Shown one piece after another: positions 41,963-51,034 of a stretch of DNA of 64,000 nucleotides. The position numbers were made by a program, and so were the translations under genes. The notes beneath the pieces are model-generated. The model was given only the letters and a program-made list of their open reading frames with translations, was not told where the DNA came from and made no database searches. The stretch spans positions 22,356-86,355 of the forward strand of contig NZ_JFYN01000020.1 of the NCBI RefSeq assembly GCF_000631985.1, written 5' to 3'. This DNA comes from Pseudomonas sp. RIT288 (GTDB taxonomy: Bacteria > Pseudomonadota > Gammaproteobacteria > Pseudomonadales > Pseudomonadaceae). Numbering within the stretch: position 1 is the stretch's first letter; each line of letters begins with the position of its first letter.

Positions 41963-44794
41963 TTAAACGGTAAACGCGTCTTGCAGCAGTTTTTCCTGCT
42001 GCTCGGCGTGCATCGATGCGTAACCACATGCTGGGGCAGCAGAAGCCTCACGGCCCGCGTACTCGAGTACGAGAGACTTGTTGAGGTTACCGATGCTGCG
42101 ACGCAGGTGATGCTGGCTGCAGTACCAGGCACCCTGGTTCATCGGCTCTTCCTGACACCAAACGGCATGTTTGACGTTGGTATAAGGCGCCAGGACTTCT
42201 TTCAAGTCGTCCTCAGGGAATGGATACAGCTGCTCGATACGCACGATGGCGATATCGTCACGGCCTTCGGCACGACGTTTTTCCAGCAGGTCGTAGTAGA
42301 CCTTGCCGCTGCAGAGAACAACGCGCTCGACCTTTTTCGGGTCCAGGGCATCGATTTCCGGGATCACGGTCTGGAACGAACCTTCAGCCAGATCTTCCAG
42401 GGTCGAGATGGCCAGTTTGTGGCGCAGCAGCGACTTCGGCGTCAGCACTACCAGAGGTTTGCGCAGCGGGCGAATCACCTGACGACGCAGCAAGTGGTAG
42501 ATCTGGGCCGGGGTGGTCGGCATGCACACCTGAATGTTGTGCTCGGCGCACAGCTGCAGGTAACGCTCAAGACGTGCCGAACTATGCTCAGGACCCTGAC
42601 CTTCGTAGCCATGCGGCAACAGCATGGTCAGACCGCAGAGACGGCCCCACTTGTGCTCGCCGCTGGTGATGAACTGGTCGATAACGACCTGTGCACCGTT
42701 GGCGAAGTCGCCGAACTGGGCTTCCCAGATCACCAGCGCGTTTGGCGTGGTGGTCGAGTAGCCGTATTCGAAGGCCAGTACCGCTTCTTCCGACAGGAAC
42801 GAGTCGTACAGGTCAAAACGTGGCTGACCGTCGTACAGGTTCTGCAGCGGAATGTAGGTGCCCGCGTCTTTCTGGTTGTGCAGCACAGCGTGACGGTGCG
42901 AGAACGTACCGCGGCCGATGTCCTGACCGGTCATGCGGATCGGGTGACCTTCGAACGCCAGGGTCGCGTACGCCATGGTTTCGGCGTAACCCCAGTTGAT
43001 CGGCAGGCCGCCGGCTTGCATCTTCTGACGGTCTTCGTAGATCTTCGCGACCTGACGCTGAACCACGAAGCCTTCCGGAATTTCCAGCAGCTTGGCGGAC
43101 AGTTCCTGCAGGGTCTTCAGGTCGAAACGCGTGTCGTGACGCGCAGTCCAGGCGTGGCCCAGATACGGACGCCAGTCCACGAACAACTCTTTGTTCGGCT
43201 CTTTGACCAGCGATTTCACTACGTGCAGACCGTTGTCCAGCGCGTTGCGGTATTCGTCGACTTTCGCCTGAACACGCTCTGCGTCGACTACACCGGCCTG
43301 GGTCAGACGATCAGCGTACAGCTCACGGGTGGTGCGCTGCTTGGTGATCTGCTGATACATCAGCGGCTGGGTGCCGCTTGGCTCGTCGGCCTCGTTGTGG
43401 CCGCGACGACGGTAGCAGACCAGGTCGATCACCACGTCACGCTTGAACTGCATGCGGTAGTCGATGGCCAGCTGGGTCACGAACAGCACGGCTTCCGGAT
43501 CATCACCATTCACATGGAGGATCGGCGCCTGGATCATCTTCGCAACGTCGGTCGCGTACTCGGTGGAACGCGAGTCCAACGGGTTGCTGATGGTGAAACC
43601 AACCTGGTTGTTGATCACGATGTGCACGGTACCGCCGGTCTTGAAACCGCGGGTCTGCGACATCTGGAAGGTTTCCATGACCACGCCCTGACCTGCGAAT
43701 GCAGCGTCACCGTGGATGGAGATCGGCAGAACTTTCTCACCGGTCGGGTCGTTACGACGATCCTGACGGGCGCGAACCGAACCTTCTACCACCGGGGAAA
43801 CGATCTCCAGGTGGGACGGGTTGAACGCCATGGCCAGGTGAACTTCACCGCCGGCGGTCATCACGTTGGACGAGAAGCCCTGGTGGTATTTAACGTCACC
43901 GGAACCCAGCTCGACCTTCTTCTTGCCTTCGAACTCGTCGAACAGCTCGCGCGGGTTCTTGCCGAAGGTGTTGACCAGCACGTTCAGACGGCCACGGTGG
44001 GCCATGCCGATGACGACTTCCTTGGTGCCGTAGGAACCGGAACGCTGAATCAGTTCGTCGAGCATCGGAATCAGGCTTTCGCCGCCTTCCAGACCGAAAC
44101 GCTTGGTGCCCGGGTATTTGGTACCCAGGTATTTTTCCAGGCCTTCACCGGCAGTGACGCGCTCGAGCAGGTGGCTCTTGATGTCAGCGGAGTACGTCGG
44201 ACGACCACGCACGCTTTCCAGACGCTGCTGGAACCACTGGCGCTGCTCGGAATCGGTGATGTGCGTAAATTCAGCGCCGATGGTGCGGCAATATGTCTGC
44301 TGCAACGCTTCGTGAATTTCGCGTAGGCTCGCTTCCTCTTTGCCGATGAACAGGTCGCCGGCACGGAAGGTCGTATCAAGATCGGCATTGGTCAAGCCGT
44401 AATGATTGATCGACAGGTCTGCAGGTGCAGGACGCTGCCACAGCCCCAGCGGGTCGAGCTGGGCTGCCTGGTGGCCACGCATACGGTAGGCCTGGATCAA
44501 TCGCAGCACTTCAACTTGCTTCTTCTCGTGCTCACTGCTCACGCTACCGGCGGAAACCGGTTGGGCGCGGCGCTGGTTCTTTGCCAGCAGCACGAAATGA
44601 TCGCGAATTGTGGAGTGCGAAACATCAGTGGCAGAGCTGCCGTCGGCAGGCAGCTTCTGAAAGTAGGTGCGCCACTCTTCTGGCACAGCGTTAGGGTCGT
44701 GCAGGTAGAGCTCATAAAGCTCTTCCACATAGGCAGCGTTTCCACCTGAAAGGTAGGCGCTGTTCCACATGCGCTGCATCACGCTTTCTTGCAT
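41963..44794 (-). CDS. sucA: 2-oxoglutarate dehydrogenase E1 component
   Basis: 943 residues, the expected length. The thiamine-diphosphate domain has GMAHRGRLNVLVN and the Mg/TPP motif GDAAFAGQGVV..(N)NQVGFT. The transketolase-like central part includes FSHRHAVLHNQKD. It decarboxylates 2-oxoglutarate and passes the succinyl group to SucB. Start: the ATG at 44794 with GAGGGTG upstream. The 259-base spacer to sdhB holds three hairpins. Confidence 0.97.
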   Translation of the reverse strand: MQESVMQRMWNSAYLSGGNAAYVEELYELYLHDPNAVPEEWRTYFQKLPADGSSATDVSHSTIRDHFVLLAKNQRRAQPVSAGSVSSEHEKKQVEVLRLIQAYRMRGHQAAQLDPLGLWQRPAPADLSINHYGLTNADLDTTFRAGDLFIGKEEASLREIHEALQQTYCRTIGAEFTHITDSEQRQWFQQRLESVRGRPTYSADIKSHLLERVTAGEGLEKYLGTKYPGTKRFGLEGGESLIPMLDELIQRSGSYGTKEVVIGMAHRGRLNVLVNTFGKNPRELFDEFEGKKKVELGSGDVKYHQGFSSNVMTAGGEVHLAMAFNPSHLEIVSPVVEGSVRARQDRRNDPTGEKVLPISIHGDAAFAGQGVVMETFQMSQTRGFKTGGTVHIVINNQVGFTISNPLDSRSTEYATDVAKMIQAPILHVNGDDPEAVLFVTQLAIDYRMQFKRDVVIDLVCYRRRGHNEADEPSGTQPLMYQQITKQRTTRELYADRLTQAGVVDAERVQAKVDEYRNALDNGLHVVKSLVKEPNKELFVDWRPYLGHAWTARHDTRFDLKTLQELSAKLLEIPEGFVVQRQVAKIYEDRQKMQAGGLPINWGYAETMAYATLAFEGHPIRMTGQDIGRGTFSHRHAVLHNQKDAGTYIPLQNLYDGQPRFDLYDSFLSEEAVLAFEYGYSTTTPNALVIWEAQFGDFANGAQVVIDQFITSGEHKWGRLCGLTMLLPHGYEGQGPEHSSARLERYLQLCAEHNIQVCMPTTPAQIYHLLRRQVIRPLRKPLVVLTPKSLLRHKLAISTLEDLAEGSFQTVIPEIDALDPKKVERVVLCSGKVYYDLLEKRRAEGRDDIAIVRIEQLYPFPEDDLKEVLAPYTNVKHAVWCQEEPMNQGAWYCSQHHLRRSIGNLNKSLVLEYAGREASAAPACGYASMHAEQQEKLLQDAFTV

Positions 44795-45053
44795 GCTTGG
44801 TCACCCTCGGTTAGGGGAACACCATCGGCGTCAATACCGAGCAAACTTGCAGAAGTCCGAATGCAGCGACTAAAACAAGCCACTTAGGATCACGCTGATA
44901 GTCCGGGTACCAGCCCGGATGCCCCTGCTTGTCTCATTTCTTCAAAATAAGAGCTGCAGCTTATGGCTACTGCTCTGGTTATAGCCATGACGCGGGTTGA
45001 AGCCCGCGCCACAGCCTCTTCGTTACAGCGGTTCTACGGTTACAGCAGCTGAA
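44795..45053. other. Structured spacer between sdhB and sucA
   Basis: No gene. Hairpins: TCCGGG (44902-44907) with CCCGGA (44914-44919), GGCTA with TAGCC around 44965-44986, and CGCGGG (44991-44996) with CCCGCG (45003-45008). None has a T-run, so they look like mRNA-processing or stability structures, not full terminators. A sucA promoter may also be here. Confidence 0.5.
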
Positions 45054-45758
45054 TCACACGCCGCTCGAAAGCAGCATGTTACGGATGTGACCGATGGCCT
45101 TAGTCGGGTTCAGGCCTTTCGGACATACGTTGACGCAGTTCATGATGCCCCGGCAGCGGAAGACGCTGAATGGATCATCGAGCGAAGCCAGACGCTCGGA
45201 CGTCTTGGTGTCACGGCTGTCTGCCAGGAAGCGGTACGCTTGCAGCAGGGCAGCTGGACCCAGGAACTTGTCCGGGTTCCACCAGAAGGACGGGCACGAG
45301 GTCGAGCAGCAGGCGCACAGGATGCACTCGTACAGACCATCGAGCTTTTCACGCTCTTCAGGGGACTGCAGACGCTCGATGGCCGGAGCCGGCGTGTCGT
45401 TCTGCAGGTAAGGCTTAACCTTCTCGTATTGCTTGTAGAAGATGCTCATATCGACAACCAGGTCACGGATAACCGGCAAACCTGGCAGCGGACGAACGAT
45501 CAACTTGTTGCCTTTTACGACAGCGGACAGCGGCGTGATGCACGCCAGGCCGTTCTTGCCGTTGATGTTCATGCCGTCGGAGCCGCAGACGCCTTCACGG
45601 CAAGAGCGACGATAGGAGAAACCTTCGTCCTGCTCTTTGATCAGGGCCAGCACGTCCAGCACCATCAGGTCTTTACCACCGGTATCGACCTGGAATTCCT
45701 GCATGAACGGCGCAGCGTCCTGATCAGGGTTGTAGCGATAAACACTGACTTGCAACAT
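45054..45758 (-). CDS. sdhB: Succinate dehydrogenase iron-sulfur subunit
   Basis: 234 residues from the ATG at 45758, which has AAGGG eight bases upstream; an ATG three codons earlier is less well placed. The [2Fe-2S] Cys are in SCREGVCGSDGMNINGKNG. The [4Fe-4S] and [3Fe-4S] ligands are in CILCACCSTSCPSFWW and CRGIMNCVNVCPKGLNP. It passes electrons from SdhA to ubiquinone in the membrane anchor. Confidence 0.97.
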   Translation of the reverse strand: MLQVSVYRYNPDQDAAPFMQEFQVDTGGKDLMVLDVLALIKEQDEGFSYRRSCREGVCGSDGMNINGKNGLACITPLSAVVKGNKLIVRPLPGLPVIRDLVVDMSIFYKQYEKVKPYLQNDTPAPAIERLQSPEEREKLDGLYECILCACCSTSCPSFWWNPDKFLGPAALLQAYRFLADSRDTKTSERLASLDDPFSVFRCRGIMNCVNVCPKGLNPTKAIGHIRNMLLSSGV

Positions 45759-45769
45759 GGCGATCACCC

Positions 45770-47542
45770 TTAATAAGTCCGGACTTTAGGTTCGAAAGTC
45801 GGAACAGTCTTCGGCGAGAAGTTTACGGCACGCTTGGCGACGCGTTTCTCACCCGGGAAGTACAGGGTGTGGCACAGCCAGTTTTCGTCGTCACGGTCTT
45901 CGAAGTCTTCACGGGCGTGAGCGCCGCGGGACTCTTTACGCACTTCGGCCGCGATGGCGGTAGCTTCAGCCACTTCCAGCAGGTTTTGCAGTTCCAGAGC
46001 TTCGATACGCGCAGTGTTGAACGCCTGCGACTTATCGTTGATCTTCACGTTGGCGATGCGCTTGCGCAGATCGGCCAGCTGAGCGATGCCCTTCTGCATG
46101 TATTCGCCAGTACGGAACACACCGAAGTAGTTCTGCATGCAGCTTTGCAGCTCGCGACGCAGGGTAGCCACGTCTTCGCCATCGGTACGGCCGTTCAGCG
46201 AATTCAGACGCGACAGGGCAGCTTCGATGTCGGCTTCGGTAGCGTCGTCGTATTCGATGCCGTCGGTCAGCGCCTTTTCCAGGTGCAGGCCGGCAGCGCG
46301 ACCGAATACCACCAGGTCGAGCAGCGAGTTGCCGCCCAGACGGTTGGCACCGTGTACCGATACGCAAGCCACTTCACCTACGGCGAACAGACCAGGAATG
46401 ATCTGATCCACGCCTTCGGCGTTCTGGGTGATCGCCTGACCATGAATGTTGGTGGCAACGCCGCCCATCATATAGTGGCAGGTCGGAACAACCGGAACCG
46501 GAGCAACCACCGGGTCAACGTGTGCGAAAGTCTTCGACAGTTCGCAGATGCCTGGCAGACGGCTGTGCAGCACTTCCTCGCCCAGGTGGTCGAGTTTGAG
46601 CATTACGTGGTCGCCATTCGGACCGCAACCGTTGCCGGCGATGATTTCTTTAACCATCGAACGGGCAACCACGTCACGACCAGCGAGGTCTTTCGCGTTC
46701 GGAGCATAACGCTCCATGAAACGCTCGCCGTGCTTGTTGATCAGGTAACCACCTTCACCACGGCAACCTTCGGTCACCAGTACACCGGCGCCGGCGATGC
46801 CAGTCGGGTGGAACTGCCACATTTCGATGTCTTGTACCGGTACGCCAGCGCGCAGCGCCATACCAACGCCGTCACCGGTGTTGATCAGGGCGTTGGTGGT
46901 GGAGGCGTAGATACGGCCAGCACCGCCAGTAGCCAGTACGGTGGCTTTGGCGCGAATGTACGAAGTTTCGCCGGTTTCGATGCAGATCGCGATCACACCG
47001 ACGAACTCGCCTTCCTGGTTTTTCACCAGGTCGACAGCGTAGTACTCGTTCAGGAACGTGGTACCGGCTTTCAGGTTGCCCTGATAAAGGGTGTGCAGCA
47101 ACGCGTGACCGGTACGGTCGGACGCTGCGCAGGTACGAGCAGCCTGGCCGCCTTTACCGTAGTCCTTGGACTGACCACCGAACGGACGCTGGTAGATACG
47201 ACCTTGCTCGGTACGCGAAAACGGCAGACCCATGTGATCCAGCTCGAAAACCGCAGCCGGGCCTTCCTGACACATGTATTCGATAGCGTCCTGGTCACCG
47301 ATGTAGTCGGAACCCTTGACGGTATCGTACATGTGCCAGCGCCAGTCATCGTTCGGGTCAGCGGACGCGATCGCGCAAGTGATGCCGCCCTGGGCGGATA
47401 CAGTGTGCGAACGGGTCGGGAAAACCTTGGTGATCACCGCAGTCTTGTGACCGCCTTGTGCCAGTTGCAGCGCAGCGCGCATGCCGGCACCGCCACCACC
47501 AATAATGATGGCGTCGAAAGAAATCGTTGGAATGTTAGCCAT
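45770..47542 (-). CDS. sdhA: Succinate dehydrogenase flavoprotein subunit
   Basis: 590 residues. The FAD-binding motif is IIGGGGAGMRAALQLA and the His that carries FAD covalently is in RSHTVSAQGG. The substrate-binding His/Thr region is EMWQFHPTGIAGAG, and the catalytic Arg is in the EGCRGEGGYL-RYAPNAKDLAGRDVVARS block. It oxidises succinate to fumarate on the cytoplasmic face. The gene starts three bases after the sdhD stop and ends 11 bases before the sdhB start. Confidence 0.97.
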   Translation of the reverse strand: MANIPTISFDAIIIGGGGAGMRAALQLAQGGHKTAVITKVFPTRSHTVSAQGGITCAIASADPNDDWRWHMYDTVKGSDYIGDQDAIEYMCQEGPAAVFELDHMGLPFSRTEQGRIYQRPFGGQSKDYGKGGQAARTCAASDRTGHALLHTLYQGNLKAGTTFLNEYYAVDLVKNQEGEFVGVIAICIETGETSYIRAKATVLATGGAGRIYASTTNALINTGDGVGMALRAGVPVQDIEMWQFHPTGIAGAGVLVTEGCRGEGGYLINKHGERFMERYAPNAKDLAGRDVVARSMVKEIIAGNGCGPNGDHVMLKLDHLGEEVLHSRLPGICELSKTFAHVDPVVAPVPVVPTCHYMMGGVATNIHGQAITQNAEGVDQIIPGLFAVGEVACVSVHGANRLGGNSLLDLVVFGRAAGLHLEKALTDGIEYDDATEADIEAALSRLNSLNGRTDGEDVATLRRELQSCMQNYFGVFRTGEYMQKGIAQLADLRKRIANVKINDKSQAFNTARIEALELQNLLEVAEATAIAAEVRKESRGAHAREDFEDRDDENWLCHTLYFPGEKRVAKRAVNFSPKTVPTFEPKVRTY

Positions 47543-47545
47543 GAC

Positions 47546-47914
47546 TCAGATACCCCAGAGAATCTGCACACCCCAGACGAAGTAAGCGAACATCGCAACG
47601 CCGCATACTGCCTGGAAAAGGAAACGTACTGCGGTCGCGGACTTGCCCAGCGCCATTGGCGTCAGGTAGTCGGTCGCGATGGTCCACATGCCGACCCAGG
47701 CGTGAGCGCCAAGGGCAACGAGGGCCAGCAGACTGAAGATACGCATCCCGTTGTGAGCGAACAGGCCGTGCCACTGGTCGTAGCCAATGCCCGGATTCAC
47801 TGCAAGGTATCCGATCAGAAAGATGAAATAAGCCGCGAGAACAACCGCAGACACACGTTGCGCCATCCAGTCATAGAGGCCCGAACGCGAAAGGTTCGTA
47901 ACGCTGGTTACCAT
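47546..47914 (-). CDS. sdhD: Succinate dehydrogenase membrane anchor subunit D
   Basis: 122 residues from the ATG at 47914, which has GGAG upstream and overlaps the sdhC stop by seven bases; a TTG two codons earlier is less likely. Three membrane helices are visible (about 20-40, 58-80, 95-117), with HAWVGMWTIATDYL carrying a probable haem or quinone-site ligand region. With SdhC it anchors the enzyme and binds haem b and ubiquinone. Confidence 0.95.
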   Translation of the reverse strand: MVTSVTNLSRSGLYDWMAQRVSAVVLAAYFIFLIGYLAVNPGIGYDQWHGLFAHNGMRIFSLLALVALGAHAWVGMWTIATDYLTPMALGKSATAVRFLFQAVCGVAMFAYFVWGVQILWGI

Positions 47915-48282
47915 ATCCAAACTCCTGCCAGAACGATCAGCACCACGGAAACCGCGATGATAATTTTCGAGCCCAGGCGGCCGCCTTCCAGCGTCTCACC
48001 GATGCCCATATCCATGATCAAGTGGCGCACACCGGCTACCAGGTGATACAGCAGAGCGGACAGGAGGCCCCATGCTACGAACTTGGCCAGCGGGCTGGTC
48101 AAGCATGCCTTCACGTCGGCAAAACCTTCCTCGGAACCCAGAGACTTGCCCAATGCATAAAGCATGAAGCCGATACCCAGGAAGAGGATGATGCCGGAAA
48201 CACGGTGAAGAAACGACGTAACGCCGGTGATGGGGAGTTTGATGGTCCTTAGGTCTAGGTTTACAGGTCGTTGGCTTTTCAC
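47908..48282 (-). CDS. sdhC: Succinate dehydrogenase cytochrome b subunit
   Basis: 124 residues from a GTG at 48282, chosen because it gives the family N-terminus MKSQRPVNLDLRTIKLP. The frame runs 11 codons further upstream but with no homologous look. Ribosome binding is weak (GAAAAAAAAG). The family motif SFLHRVSGIILFL and the haem His in LLYHLVAGVRHLIMD are present, with three membrane helices. First gene of the sdh-suc cluster, divergent from gltA. Confidence 0.94.
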   Translation of the reverse strand: MKSQRPVNLDLRTIKLPITGVTSFLHRVSGIILFLGIGFMLYALGKSLGSEEGFADVKACLTSPLAKFVAWGLLSALLYHLVAGVRHLIMDMGIGETLEGGRLGSKIIIAVSVVLIVLAGVWIW

Positions 48283-48644
48283 GGCTTTTTTTTCACACTG
48301 AAGAGCCCCTAACAATCAGGGCAAAGTTGTTGGGGAGTGCACTGGTCAGGTAACCACCACCCAGGGATGCGACCCCCAATAAAGCAGGCCCAAAAGCCCT
48401 TGGCGGTCGGTGGCCGAGTATAGACAGTTAGGCTACTAATGACAACGCAATCACCTACCCCAAATAGCTGATTGCACAAGTCGTATAAAAGGCGTAAATG
48501 GCAGTCAATTTCGAGGAAAAAGTGCGCTTAAAGCCTTCTGGAGCAAGACTTTAGGCAAATTGACATTCGAATTTATCTCACTATAGTGGTGCGGGCCCTG
48601 CGTGGGGGGTCTGTCTGATGGTTCAAGCATAAATAGGAGGCCAC
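48283..48644. promoter_or_regulatory. Divergent control region of sdhC and gltA
   Basis: No gene. The gltA side has a sigma-70-like promoter, TTGACA (48560-48565) and TATAGT (48582-48587) with 16-base spacing, and a strong AGGAGG (48635-48640). The sdh side is AT-rich near 48430-48480 with no motif as clear. I saw no terminator or perfect operator palindrome. Confidence 0.7.
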
Positions 48645-49934
48645 ATGGCTGACAAAAAAGCGCAGTTGATCATCGAGGGCGCAGCCCCCGTCGAGCTGCC
48701 CATTTTAACCGGCACCGTTGGTCCCGATGTAATCGATGTTCGGGGCCTGACGGCCACGGGCCGCTTCACTTTCGACCCGGGTTTCATGTCGACCGCCTCG
48801 TGCGAATCGAAGATCACCTATATCGACGGCGACAACGGCATTCTGTTGCACCGCGGCTACCCGATCGAACAGCTGGCTGAAAAGTCGGACTACCTGGAAA
48901 CCTGCTACCTGCTGCTCAACGGCGAATTGCCGACTGCAGAACAGAAGGCCCAGTTCGTCAGCACCGTGAAAAACCACACCATGGTTCACGAGCAGCTGAA
49001 AACCTTCTTCAACGGCTTCCGTCGCGACGCCCACCCGATGGCCGTCATGTGCGGCGTAGTCGGCGCCCTTTCGGCCTTCTACCACGACTCCCTGGACATC
49101 AATAACCCGCAGCATCGCGAAATCTCCGCGATCCGCCTGGTTGCCAAGATGCCAACCCTGGCAGCGATGGTTTACAAGTACTCCATGGGCCAACCCATGA
49201 TGTACCCGCGCAACGACCTGACGTACGCGGAAAACTTCCTGCACATGATGTTCAACACCCCGTGCGAGATCAAACCGATCAGCCCGGTACTCGCCAAGGC
49301 CATGGACCGGATCTTCATCCTTCATGCCGACCACGAGCAGAACGCATCGACCTCCACCGTGCGTCTGGCAGGTTCTTCGGGCGCCAACCCGTTCGCCTGT
49401 ATCGCCGCCGGCATCGCCGCACTGTGGGGCCCTGCCCACGGTGGTGCGAACGAAGCCGTGTTGACCATGCTTGACGAGATTGGCGATGTGTCCAACATCG
49501 ACAAGTTCATCGCCAAGGCCAAGGACAAGAACGATCCGTTCAAGCTGATGGGCTTCGGTCACCGCGTTTACAAGAACCGCGATCCGCGCGCGACTGTAAT
49601 GAAGCAGACCTGCGACGAAGTACTGAAGGAACTGGGCATCAACAACGATCCGCAACTCGAACTGGCCATGCGCCTGGAAGAGATCGCGCTGACCGACCCG
49701 TACTTCATCGAGCGCTCGCTGTACCCGAACGTCGACTTCTACTCGGGGATCATTCTCAAGGCGATCGGCATTCCGACCAGCATGTTCACCGTGATCTTCG
49801 CTCTGGCCCGCACTGTCGGCTGGATCTCGCACTGGAAAGAAATGCTCTCCAGCCCGTACAAGATTGGCCGTCCGCGCCAGTTGTACACCGGCTATGAGTC
49901 GCGTGATATCACCAAGCTGGAAGACCGCAAATAA
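48645..49934 (+). CDS. gltA: Citrate synthase (type II)
   Basis: 429 residues, the hexameric Gram-negative form that is inhibited by NADH. It condenses acetyl-CoA and oxaloacetate. The catalytic His residues are in LWGPAHGGANEAVL and MGFGHRVYKNRDPRA, and the Asp in YPNVDFYSGIIL. The N-terminal beta-rich domain with FTFDPGFMSTASCESKITY is typical of type II enzymes. A strong AGGAGG precedes the ATG. It is transcribed away from the sdh-suc cluster and has its own terminator. Confidence 0.97.
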   Translation: MADKKAQLIIEGAAPVELPILTGTVGPDVIDVRGLTATGRFTFDPGFMSTASCESKITYIDGDNGILLHRGYPIEQLAEKSDYLETCYLLLNGELPTAEQKAQFVSTVKNHTMVHEQLKTFFNGFRRDAHPMAVMCGVVGALSAFYHDSLDINNPQHREISAIRLVAKMPTLAAMVYKYSMGQPMMYPRNDLTYAENFLHMMFNTPCEIKPISPVLAKAMDRIFILHADHEQNASTSTVRLAGSSGANPFACIAAGIAALWGPAHGGANEAVLTMLDEIGDVSNIDKFIAKAKDKNDPFKLMGFGHRVYKNRDPRATVMKQTCDEVLKELGINNDPQLELAMRLEEIALTDPYFIERSLYPNVDFYSGIILKAIGIPTSMFTVIFALARTVGWISHWKEMLSSPYKIGRPRQLYTGYESRDITKLEDRK

Positions 49935-49970
49935 GACCTGTCTTGCGATAACGTCTTGAAGTTGTATCGG

Positions 49971-50000
49971 GAACGGCCTCTTATATAGAGGCCGTTTTTG
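49971..50000 (+). terminator. Terminator of gltA
   Basis: ACGGCCTCT (49973-49981) pairs with AGAGGCCGT (49987-49995), followed by TTTTG. Confidence 0.92.
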
Positions 50001-50340
50001 TTTGTCTGGTCGCAGCGGCCTGGGGGCCGACTGGTTTTTTGGGGGTTTGGGTGTATATCCGTTGCTGCTGTAACGGCCTCCTATGGTTTCGCTCTTACAG
50101 CGAGTCACCTTTTCCAAACGCCGAAAAGGTAACCCAAAAGGCTTTGCCCCGGCGTACGGCACTTCGCTTAGGCTCAGTGTTCCCTCGCTACGGTGTCCAT
50201 CCGGGGGCATCGCCTACGGTTTGCTTCGCTGCACCTCCTCTCGATGTATGCGGCTTCGCCGCATGGCGCTGCGCGCCTAACCCCCGGATGAACACCTTCG
50301 CTCGGCCTGCCGATGGGGCAAAAGATCAAAAGCCAAATCA

Positions 50341-50390
<50 letters not shown>

Positions 50391-50430
50391 ATCAAAAGAT
50401 CACAGCCTTCGGCAGTTCCTACAGGGGACT
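50391..50430. repeat. GTAGGAGCTG-type element, copy 4 (partial)
   Basis: GATCAAAAGATCACAGCC followed by GGCAGTTCCTACAGG, a single arm. The matching arm on the left is replaced by the hexamer tract and the larger inverted repeat. Confidence 0.65.
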
Positions 50431-50469
50431 GGGTGCATTCAGTAAGAGATTGATCGACTGGCAGGACGC

Positions 50470-50495
50470 TTTCGCGAGCAAGCCCCCTCCCACAA
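50470..50495. repeat. Single REP copy K (GGGGGCTTGCTCGCG variant)
   Basis: CGCGAGCAAGCCCCCTCCCAC resembles the main REP family but with a GGGGGC stem. A degenerate second copy (CGCCAGCAGGCTGGCTGGC) lies near 50545 in the same direction, so no inverted doublet forms. Confidence 0.6.
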
Positions 50496-50979
50496 TTGGA
50501 TTGGGTGCAATCAGTAGAGATTGGTCGGCTGTCAGGCCGCCATCGCCAGCAGGCTGGCTGGCTTCCACAGTCTTTATTGTGCAAGCCCGTGCGGCGCAGC
50601 CGCCCCACTCCAGGATGAGCGCAAGCTCGGCTGCAGCTCTTGATCTTGATCCACGGGCGACGTCGGAAGGCTGAGTGGAGGGATTGATCCGGGGGTGGGA
50701 GCGCAGCGACCGTTTGGCGAAGCCAAACACAGCGAGAGGAGGTGCAGCGAAGCAAACCGTAGGCGCGGCCCCCGGATCGATCCCGCAGCGAAGGAACCCC
50801 GAGCCTTAGCGAGCGGGCCGAACGTAGGAGCAAGCGTTTTTTTGCTTACTTTTTTTAGGCGTTTGTAAAAAAAGTGAGTCGCCGTAAGGGCGAAACCCTA
50901 AGCCGCCGTTACCGCAGCAACGGATATGTACTCAACAACCACCAAACACCAAGGCCCGAGCCCGATAACCGCCCACAAA

Positions 50980-51009
50980 AAAAATGCCCCGATTTCTCAA
51001 CCGGGGCAT
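50980..51009 (-). terminator. Terminator of yjcH-actP
   Basis: ATGCCCCG (50984-50991) pairs with CGGGGCAT (51002-51009). On the minus strand TTTTTTTT follows, 26 bases after the actP stop. Confidence 0.9.
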
Positions 51010-51034
51010 TTCACTCAAAACATCTAATCAGCGA

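Noticed and set aside
40787..44326. A very long open frame (1,179 codons) on the plus strand opposite sucA and sucB
   Set aside because: It is antisense to two conserved genes with full catalytic motifs. Its open state follows from GC-rich codon use in the real genes. There is no ribosome site and no recognisable domain.
45869..48046. A 725-codon frame opposite sdhA and sdhD
   Set aside because: Antisense to core enzymes with all ligand residues; no start signal.
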